This document shows, one piece after another, positions 30,514 through 36,877 of a stretch of 36,877 nucleotides of DNA; the stretch's first letter is position 1; each line of letters begins with the position of its first letter. The stretch is taken from contig DAIEPO010000004.1 of assembly GCA_027348385.1 (NCBI GenBank), positions 1 to 36,877 on the forward strand. The letters run 5' to 3'. The notes under the pieces were generated by a model that did no database searches, was not told the DNA's origin, and saw only the letters and a list, made by a program, of their open reading frames with translations. This DNA is from a bacterium (GTDB lineage: Bacteria; Patescibacteriota; Doudnabacteria; UBA920; VMFF01). Position numbers and translations under genes: made by a program.

Positions 30514-32388
30514 ATGAAACAAAGAATTTTTAAAAAAACTTTCGCTGTTATTTTCTCTTTTGCAACATTACTTTTGCCTTTTTCTGCAGTGCTTGCTGAT
30601 TTTAACCCAAACAAACTAATTGAAGACAAAACCTTTTCTGATCGAGAGACCTTTGGTTCAGCTTTGGGTATTCAGCAATTTTTAGACTCCAAGAAAAGCG
30701 TTTTAGCAAACACTAATCCAAGCTTTTTGCAGAAACTTCGTGAACCAACAGACGTTAATTTAAAAACAAATCTAACAGATCCAGAAGCAAACCTTGGTAG
30801 ATTAAGATCAGCCGCAGAACTCATCTGGGATGCTGCTGTTAAAACCGGAATAAATCCACAAGTAATAATCGTTACTTTGCAAAAAGAGCAAAGTTTAATT
30901 ACAGGATCTTTCCAAACAGATGCTAAATTACAAAGCGCCCTTGATCATGCGATGGGTTTTGGTTGTCCTGACAGTGGTGGTTGTGATTCTTTATTTTTAG
31001 GTTTCTATGCTCAGCTCTTTGGCGCATATGATGCTCAGGGAAATAAATATATCGGAGGACCTGGTTCTTTAATGCGAAGTTTTACTACGCCAAATGGCAG
31101 AGGTCCAGGTGTTACTGCACAGAACGAAGCATTTGGCACACCGATTATCCGTATATCAAAGATTAATGACACCATTGTTTTTAAGAATACAACTGGTGGT
31201 CCTCAAAACCCACAACCAACCCAGACCGTCACTATTCTAAACGCAGCGACAGCAGCTTTGTATCGATATACCCCGCATGTGTATAACGGTAATTACAATT
31301 TCTGGAAGTTTTTTGACCAGTGGTTTAGATATCCAAATGGAACCTTGATTAAACTTTCTTCAGATACAACCACATATATTATTAACAATGGTTTACGTTC
31401 AGTTATTCCTTCTTTTGTCATTTCAGCACGAGGTTTGAATGCTGCAGGCACAATCATAGTTTCACCAACAGAGCTTTCAACTCTAGATCAAGGACCAATA
31501 TACGGCCCTGCTGACAATACAGTTATTAAAACAAGCACTGATCCAAGCGCAAAACTCTTTGTTTTTCAAAACAGCGAGAAACATCCGGTTTCAGCTTTTG
31601 TTTTAAAGCAAAGGGGATTAAAAGCAGAGAATGCTTTAACAGTAAACCAAACAGAAGCAGATATGTTTCCGACCTTAGCTTTACTTGCTCCTAAAGATGG
31701 TACTTTAATTCAAGGGGATGCTTCAAAAACCGTCTACCAAATTAAAAATGGTAAGCGTATGAGTGTTAGTGCTTTTACTTTCAAACAGTATGCTTTTAAA
31801 AGCAAAGACGTTAACAGGCTACCTCAAGCAGAGGTTGATGGTTACACGCAAGGAGACTTTCTGCTTCCTAAAGATGGTACTTTAGTTAAGACTCCAGACA
31901 GTAGTATGGTTTTCTTAATCCAAAATGAACTTTTAAGACCAATCTCTGCAACAGTTTTTAAGTTACACAAGTTCCAACAATCAAGAATTGTTACGCTTTC
32001 AATAAACGAGTTGGCAGCTGCAAACTTGGGAGCATTTCTGGCACCACCTGAGAACACATACTTGAGATTGCCTGATGGCGCGGTGTTCCTTTACAGCAAT
32101 GGTGCAAAACATCCTGTTTCTGCTTTTGTCTTTAAGCAGAGGAATATTAAGTTTGTTGCTATGGAAACAAGTGAAGCGATGATGTTAAACGACGGTTTGC
32201 CTTTGCCACCTAAAGACGGTACGCTAATAAGAGGGGATAAGTCAGCTACAATATTCGTGATTACTAAAGGCCTTAAAGTTCCTTTAGATGCAGCGACTTG
32301 GGTATCTAAATACAAAAAACAAAAACCAAATGTCTTGTCTCAAGCCGAAGTAGATTCATACCCGGCAGTTTCTGATATTGAGCAGTAA
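30514..32388 (+). CDS. Secreted lysozyme-like protein with six C-terminal surface repeats
   Basis: A 624-residue exported protein. I use ATG 30514, which opens a clean signal peptide (about 1-28, ending AVLAD), not the ATG at 30454 inside the protease gene. The N-terminal domain (about 30-270) shows INPQVIIVTLQKEQSLIT, MGFGCPDSGGCDS, GFYAQLFGAY and NAATAALYRYTPHV. This is a conserved set that I recall from secreted Gram-positive proteins thought to have a lysozyme-like fold; E125 is the candidate catalytic acid. Residues about 273-624 hold six copies of the surface repeat, cores like PKDGTLIQ-VYQIKNGKR-SAFTFKQ. It could cut or bind peptidoglycan, of its own wall or of another cell. Confidence 0.8.
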   Translation: MKQRIFKKTFAVIFSFATLLLPFSAVLADFNPNKLIEDKTFSDRETFGSALGIQQFLDSKKSVLANTNPSFLQKLREPTDVNLKTNLTDPEANLGRLRSAAELIWDAAVKTGINPQVIIVTLQKEQSLITGSFQTDAKLQSALDHAMGFGCPDSGGCDSLFLGFYAQLFGAYDAQGNKYIGGPGSLMRSFTTPNGRGPGVTAQNEAFGTPIIRISKINDTIVFKNTTGGPQNPQPTQTVTILNAATAALYRYTPHVYNGNYNFWKFFDQWFRYPNGTLIKLSSDTTTYIINNGLRSVIPSFVISARGLNAAGTIIVSPTELSTLDQGPIYGPADNTVIKTSTDPSAKLFVFQNSEKHPVSAFVLKQRGLKAENALTVNQTEADMFPTLALLAPKDGTLIQGDASKTVYQIKNGKRMSVSAFTFKQYAFKSKDVNRLPQAEVDGYTQGDFLLPKDGTLVKTPDSSMVFLIQNELLRPISATVFKLHKFQQSRIVTLSINELAAANLGAFLAPPENTYLRLPDGAVFLYSNGAKHPVSAFVFKQRNIKFVAMETSEAMMLNDGLPLPPKDGTLIRGDKSATIFVITKGLKVPLDAATWVSKYKKQKPNVLSQAEVDSYPAVSDIEQ

Positions 32389-32391
32389 TTC

Positions 32392-33822
32392 ATGAGTAAA
32401 GTTTCTAGAAACATCTTGAGCCTAGTTTTTTCAAGGGTGCTTGCAGCAGCCTTGGTTTTTGTTGGTTATGCCAGCATGTTTAGATACCTAGGAACATACG
32501 CTTCAGGACAATATCAGTTTATTCTTTCTTATGTTTTGCTTTTTTCTGTAGTAGTAGATTTTGGTATTCAACAGTTAGTAATTAAAAAGGTCTCTGAAGA
32601 CAAAGAAGAGGGGAAGAAATACCTTGGGCATTTTTTTGCTGTTGAGTTTGTTCTAGCTTTCACAATTTGGATTGTTTTAGCAGTCATCGCTGTTTGGGCA
32701 GGATTTGATCCATTGGTACGAAATGGAATATTTGTAGCTGGTTTTGGTATGTTTTTAAATGCCTTAACTATCCCACACAAGTCTATTCTTTCAGCACACG
32801 AAGACATGCATCATATTGCGATCATAAATTTCTTGGATTCAGTTATTAATGTCGCGGTGATATTCGCAGCAATATTCCTGGGTAAGTCAGTTGTCTTCCT
32901 GGCTTTGGTGCAGGTTTTTAATGGTATTATGCACATCCTGGCTTATGAATATCTAATTAAGCGTTATGTACCAAAACCAGAGCTATTTAATTTTCTCAAG
33001 GGTTTAGATTTTTCTCTGATTAAGAACATGGTTAAAGCAGCGTTGCCTTTTGGGATGCTTGTTGGTTTTAGTATTGTTTACAACAAGATTGATATTATCA
33101 TTCTGACGCATTTTAGAGGTTATGCAGAAACTGGTTTATACACTGCAGCTTACAAGTTTGTTGATCTATTGGCTTTTGTACCCGCAGTTGTTTCTTCATC
33201 ACTCTATCCGTTTATTTCATCCAGGTTGGTGTCTCAAGATAAAGGGGCGATCAGCGCTTCTTTGGAAAAATATACTAGGATGATGTTAGCACTAGCAATT
33301 CCTTTAATTGCCGGAGGTGTTGTTTTGGCAAAGAAATTAATTGTCGTTGTTGGTGGAGCTGATTTCTTTGGTGGCTATGTTGCTTTAGAGATATTAGTTT
33401 TTGCTTCTGGAATATTGTTTATCTACGCCGCTGTAAACAGCGTCATGGTTAATCAATTAACCAAGATTGCTGTGAAGATTACTTTTAGCAATATTGTTTT
33501 GAATATAGTCGGCAATGCAATTTTAATTCCTATTTATGGTTTAAAAGCAGCTGCAATTATGACAGTGGTTTCAGAGTTAATACAAGCCTCACTCTACTTC
33601 TACTTTGTTAGAAGCAGAATTGTTAACTTTAGGTTCTTTAGATATATTTGGCAACCTTTGTTTGCTGCTCTTTTGATGGCTGCGGCATTATGGCCAATAC
33701 GAGAGATGACTTTAGCTATCTCATTACCCGTTGGTTTAATTGTTTACTTTGTTGTTTTGAGTGTCAGTGGTTTTGTTAAGAAAGAAGACTTTCTTTTTAT
33801 CTCTAATTTAAGGAACAGTTAG
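32392..33822 (+). CDS. Wzx-like polysaccharide flippase (MOP superfamily)
   Basis: A 476-residue integral membrane protein with about 12-14 helices and a MATE/MOP-like N-terminal pattern (SLVFSRVLAAALVFVGYASM, YASGQYQFILSYVLLF). The family moves lipid-linked oligosaccharide units across the membrane. Between helices, conserved features such as YNKIDIIIL and GLYTAAYKFVD around residues 225-255 match the RfbX/Wzx group. It starts 3 bases after the preceding gene and abuts a GT4 gene, with a Wzy-like gene next: a Wzx/Wzy-type assembly set. Confidence 0.9.
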   Translation: MSKVSRNILSLVFSRVLAAALVFVGYASMFRYLGTYASGQYQFILSYVLLFSVVVDFGIQQLVIKKVSEDKEEGKKYLGHFFAVEFVLAFTIWIVLAVIAVWAGFDPLVRNGIFVAGFGMFLNALTIPHKSILSAHEDMHHIAIINFLDSVINVAVIFAAIFLGKSVVFLALVQVFNGIMHILAYEYLIKRYVPKPELFNFLKGLDFSLIKNMVKAALPFGMLVGFSIVYNKIDIIILTHFRGYAETGLYTAAYKFVDLLAFVPAVVSSSLYPFISSRLVSQDKGAISASLEKYTRMMLALAIPLIAGGVVLAKKLIVVVGGADFFGGYVALEILVFASGILFIYAAVNSVMVNQLTKIAVKITFSNIVLNIVGNAILIPIYGLKAAAIMTVVSELIQASLYFYFVRSRIVNFRFFRYIWQPLFAALLMAAALWPIREMTLAISLPVGLIVYFVVLSVSGFVKKEDFLFISNLRNS

Positions 33823-34926
33823 ATGAGGATAGGAATTGAAGCAGAAAGAGCGAATGTAACAAATCCAACGGGTGTTGAGCATTATGCGCAACAACTAATC
33901 TTGTCTTTCGCTAAGGAAAATTCTCAAGATGAATTTGTCTTGTATTTAAGAACCAAGCCTGTTTTTTGGATGCAGCAGTTACCAAAAAACTTTAAGCTTA
34001 AAGTAATTCCTTTTCCTGTATTTTGGACACAGCTACGAATTTCTTGGGAAATGTTAGTTGCTCCTGTTGATGTTTTATTTATCATGGCCTCAGCATTACC
34101 TTTGATCCATCCTAAAAATTCAGTTGTAACAATCCATGATCTTGCTTGGGAGTTTTATCCCGAAACTTTTACAACCTTTATGCGTTGGTATTTACGCTTT
34201 TCTACTTGGTTTGCCTGTAAGTTTGCCAGATCAATTATTGCAGTTTCAGAACAAACTAAAAAAGATATTGTTCAAAGATACAAAATTTCTAAAGACAAAG
34301 TTTCAGTCATATATCATGGTTTTGATTTAAGCACGGAAATACATACCAAGGCATCTCCTGAACAACTATCAGAAGAGCAAGAGAAAGTTGCTGCTTTACC
34401 AGAAAAATATATTTTGTATATAAGCACACTGCAGCCAAGGAAAAATGTTTCTGGTCTGATTGAAGCATTCATAGAACTTAAAAGAGAAAAACAGATTCAA
34501 CACAGTCTAGTTTTAGTTGGTGGCAAGGGTTGGCTTTTTGAAAATATTATGCAACAAATACAAGATCACCCTGAGGTTATCTATTGTGGTTATGGTTATG
34601 ACCGTTTTGCATATTTAAAACGTGCAGATCTCTTAGTACAACCTTCTTTTTACGAAGGTTTTGGTATGAGTCTCCTAGATGCTTTTGAGGCAGGAGTTCC
34701 GGTTGCTTGTTCAAATGTTTCTGCTTTGCCTGAGGTTGCAGGAGATGCTGCAATATATTTTGATCCGAAAAACAAGCAAGAGATGAAGAGTGCAATTTAT
34801 GCAGCAATTACAGACAGGTCTTTGCATGACGTTTTGATAGCAAAAGGCAGAGAGAGGTTAAAGCTTTTTACTTGGACTAAATCTGCTAAACAAACCTTAA
34901 CTCTTTTGAAAGGGGAACATGTTTAA
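33823..34926 (+). CDS. GT4-type (GT-B fold) glycosyltransferase
   Basis: A 367-residue retaining glycosyltransferase. The N-terminal half carries GVEHYAQQLI and the TIHDLAWEFYPETF region seen in mannosyl- and rhamnosyltransferases. The C-terminal half carries the donor-binding YISTLQPRKNVSGLIEAF and the E-x7-E motif in SFYEGFGMSLLDAFEAGVPV. The sugar donor cannot be read from the sequence. No membrane segment; the enzyme should act on lipid-linked acceptors at the inner face. It starts at the base after the flippase stop and overlaps the next gene by 8 bases. Confidence 0.9.
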   Translation: MRIGIEAERANVTNPTGVEHYAQQLILSFAKENSQDEFVLYLRTKPVFWMQQLPKNFKLKVIPFPVFWTQLRISWEMLVAPVDVLFIMASALPLIHPKNSVVTIHDLAWEFYPETFTTFMRWYLRFSTWFACKFARSIIAVSEQTKKDIVQRYKISKDKVSVIYHGFDLSTEIHTKASPEQLSEEQEKVAALPEKYILYISTLQPRKNVSGLIEAFIELKREKQIQHSLVLVGGKGWLFENIMQQIQDHPEVIYCGYGYDRFAYLKRADLLVQPSFYEGFGMSLLDAFEAGVPVACSNVSALPEVAGDAAIYFDPKNKQEMKSAIYAAITDRSLHDVLIAKGRERLKLFTWTKSAKQTLTLLKGEHV

Positions 34927-36445
34927 ACAAAGTTTTTGGTTAGTTATATTTTTCATTTTCCAGTTGTTTTCAACTAGTTTAATCGCAACAGGTGTTGTCA
35001 ATCAAAACTGGTCATATTTAAATCTTGGTTTGCAGTTGCTAGCAATTATATTCTTTGATCTTGAGAATGCATTAGCCAGCGTTATTTTAAGTATCCCATT
35101 GTATTTAGTTCTGCCGAATCCAAAGCTAGACACTCTTTCTGCCTGGCGTTTTACTTTTCTAGCTTTGTCTATTAAATATTGGTGGCAAATTAAAAAGTCT
35201 GGGTTGAAGATTAAGTTTGCGCCTTGGGACAAGTATCTAGGGTGGTTTGTTGTAGCTATTTTAGTTTCATTGATTTTTTCAAATACAGATTTAACACTTG
35301 GTTTAAAGAAGCTTGTTTTCGGTTTAAATATTTATCTTTTGTATTTGGTTGTATACAATTTTTTGGATGGGCAAAAGGAAAAGATCTTTAGAGTTATTAA
35401 AACAATGCTCTTTTCATTATCCGCCATAGTTATCTTTGGTTTTGTACAACTCTTGATTAGTTCTTTTACAAACATCTACTATTTCTGGCAGTACTGGGCA
35501 ACGTACATTTCTAGAACTTTCTACGGTACAAGCTTTGCTGAATCAGCTGTGTATTCAAATTCTTGGTTTAGTTTTTCGGATCAAGGTCAAACATTAAGGA
35601 TGTTTTCAACTTTGCCTGATTCACACGCTTTTGCAGTCATTTGTATTTTTGCCTTAACAGCAATAGTTCCTTTGTTGGTTTTAGAAAAAGAAAGAAGAAA
35701 CAAGGGCGTCAGAATTGGGTTGTGGCTTTTAATGATTCTATCAGTTCTTGGAATTATTTTTTCAGGAACTAGGGGAGTTTGGGTTGGGATAGCGGCACCG
35801 GTTGTTTTGCTTGGTTTCTTTTATTTCAAGCATTATGGCAGAAAGTTGCTTAAACCAGTTGCTATTCCTGTATTAATCTTTTTTGTTTTTTTAGCATTTG
35901 CTCCGTTAATTCAAAAAGGAATGCATAGCTTTGGACAAAACGCGGGTGCAAATTTTTTGCAACGCGCTGGCAGTATCTATGACTTAGGTGAGACTTCTAA
36001 TGCTGGACGTTTAGAAATTTGGAAGTACACTATTTCCAAAGTTATCTTACCAAATCCAATACTCGGTGTTGGTTATGGTAACTTTGTATCTGTATTAAGC
36101 TCTGGTTTTGAAAAGGCTTTCAATTTACCAAAACAATATATTAGCGCACATAGTTTTTACCTGGATGTTTTTTCCGAACTAGGTATCTTGGGATTGTTTG
36201 CTTTATTTGCTTTTTTGAAGTCTTTGTTTACCAAGCTTTACATGTTCTTTAAAAAGCACTATCTCTTCTCTGAAGATGCTCTTGTTTTGTTTGTGGTTTG
36301 CACTGGCATTAATTTTGCCTGGCTTTTTACGTATTCTTTAGTAGATGGAACAATTATGAATGATCGAATTTTAATGTATTTTTTCGTAATTTTAGGTATT
36401 TCTGGTAGTATATTCAGGCAATATATTGAGGAAAACAATGCCTAA
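34919..36445 (+). CDS. O-antigen polymerase/ligase-like membrane protein (Wzy/WaaL)
   Basis: A 508-residue protein with about 11-12 membrane helices and a large periplasm-side loop. The Wzy_C-type region is visible as IIFSGTRGVWVGIAAPV, then NAGRLEIWKYTISKVILPNPILGVGYGNF in the loop, and SAHSFYLDVFSELGILGLFALF after it. Members polymerise oligosaccharide repeats or attach glycans to acceptors outside the membrane; these roles cannot be told apart by sequence alone. It lies next to a Wzx-like flippase, which favours polymerisation. The start overlaps the GT4 stop by 8 bases, and the end overlaps the next gene by 8 bases. Confidence 0.87.
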   Translation: MFKQSFWLVIFFIFQLFSTSLIATGVVNQNWSYLNLGLQLLAIIFFDLENALASVILSIPLYLVLPNPKLDTLSAWRFTFLALSIKYWWQIKKSGLKIKFAPWDKYLGWFVVAILVSLIFSNTDLTLGLKKLVFGLNIYLLYLVVYNFLDGQKEKIFRVIKTMLFSLSAIVIFGFVQLLISSFTNIYYFWQYWATYISRTFYGTSFAESAVYSNSWFSFSDQGQTLRMFSTLPDSHAFAVICIFALTAIVPLLVLEKERRNKGVRIGLWLLMILSVLGIIFSGTRGVWVGIAAPVVLLGFFYFKHYGRKLLKPVAIPVLIFFVFLAFAPLIQKGMHSFGQNAGANFLQRAGSIYDLGETSNAGRLEIWKYTISKVILPNPILGVGYGNFVSVLSSGFEKAFNLPKQYISAHSFYLDVFSELGILGLFALFAFLKSLFTKLYMFFKKHYLFSEDALVLFVVCTGINFAWLFTYSLVDGTIMNDRILMYFFVILGISGSIFRQYIEENNA

Positions 36446-36877
36446 AATATCTATTAATCTATTAAATTACAACACTCCTTGGCAGGAGATTAAAAAGTGC
36501 TTGGAACATGCTTTGTTCCAGGATTTTGATGATTATGACGTGTATTACATGGATAATGCAGCTAAAGGCCAACCAAACTTAGTTGCTGAAGTAACAGAAA
36601 GTTTTGGTAGCAATCCTAGATTGAAAATAGTTAACAACGGACAGAACTTGGGTTATGCTGGGGGCCACAACAAGTTTTTTAAAAACACAGACAGTAAGCT
36701 TTTAATGGTCTTAAATCCTGATGCTCTTTTAGAAAGAAATTTTGTTTCAGAAATTGTTAAAGCCTTTGAAGATCCTTTGGTGGGTCTTGCTACTGGTAAA
36801 ATGGTAAAACCAGGAAAAAACGAAAATGGAGAATATATTTTGGATGGCACTGGTATAGTAGTATCAAAGAGCAGGAG
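36438..36877 (+). CDS. Family 2 glycosyltransferase, rhamnosyltransferase-like, 3' end outside window
   Basis: The frame opens with ATG 36438 and runs to the window edge (about 146 residues seen). It shows the GT2 N-terminus KISINLLNYNTPWQEIKKCL, VNNGQNLGYAGGHNKFF, and the metal-binding LNPDALLERNF, a set typical of WbbL/RfbF-like rhamnosyltransferases (NxGxxGGxN and NPD motifs). With rmlA and rmlD in the window, transfer of L-rhamnose is plausible but not shown. Overlaps the Wzy-like gene by 8 bases. Confidence 0.85.
   Translation, partial: MPKISINLLNYNTPWQEIKKCLEHALFQDFDDYDVYYMDNAAKGQPNLVAEVTESFGSNPRLKIVNNGQNLGYAGGHNKFFKNTDSKLLMVLNPDALLERNFVSEIVKAFEDPLVGLATGKMVKPGKNENGEYILDGTGIVVSKSR

Overview
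The window looks like chromosomal DNA of a small-genome, low-GC bacterium, most likely a member of the Patescibacteria (Candidate Phyla Radiation). The clues are low GC outside one island (38-40% in two 60-base blocks counted by eye), very tight gene packing with 1-50 base overlaps, mostly weak Shine-Dalgarno sites, a MurF-like ligase without its usual first domain, and secreted proteins built from a roughly 60-residue repeat that I associate with this group. Standard stops are used (mostly TAA/TAG; TGA in only two genes). No phylogenetic marker was tested, so the placement is an inference.

Layout. 1-2055: end of a DNA polymerase IV gene, a histidine-phosphatase-fold protein and a SpoU/TrmH methyltransferase. 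2130-7129: a terminator, a consensus promoter with a four-copy MraZ operator, then a short division/cell-wall cluster mraZ-rsmH-ftsL-ftsI-murF. 7183-9694: tRNA-Glu(CUC), inorganic pyrophosphatase, a phospholipase-D/cardiolipin-synthase-like protein and a heptad-repeat coiled-coil protein. 9691-12747 (minus): aspS-scpA-scpB. 12837-19085: Maf, a DEDD exonuclease, Lgt, a membrane protein, an HtrA-like protein that has lost its catalytic residues, RmlD, RmlA and another membrane protein, closed by a terminator.

19315-32388 is a cell-surface region: a secreted zinc metalloprotease, a CAP-domain protein (minus), a sortase, a foreign-looking GC-rich single-gene island (about 23445-24650), a 1023-residue repeat protein ending in a sortase-type signal (APKTG, membrane helix, basic tail), a family 2 glycosyltransferase, a subtilisin-like protease and a lysozyme-like secreted protein. 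The metalloprotease, subtilase and lysozyme-like protein share the same repeat module. 32392-36877 holds polysaccharide export and assembly genes: a Wzx-like flippase, a GT4-type transferase, a Wzy/WaaL-like polymerase or ligase, and a GT2 gene cut by the window edge.

Taken together, the right half reads as a cell-envelope display and remodelling locus: polysaccharide made from dTDP-sugars, a sortase with a neighbouring substrate, and secreted hydrolases that share a surface module. The most unusual points are the GC-rich gene placed exactly between the sortase and its likely substrate, the highly structured leader of that substrate gene, the pseudo-HtrA, and the MraZ/DnaA-box-like leader of the division cluster.
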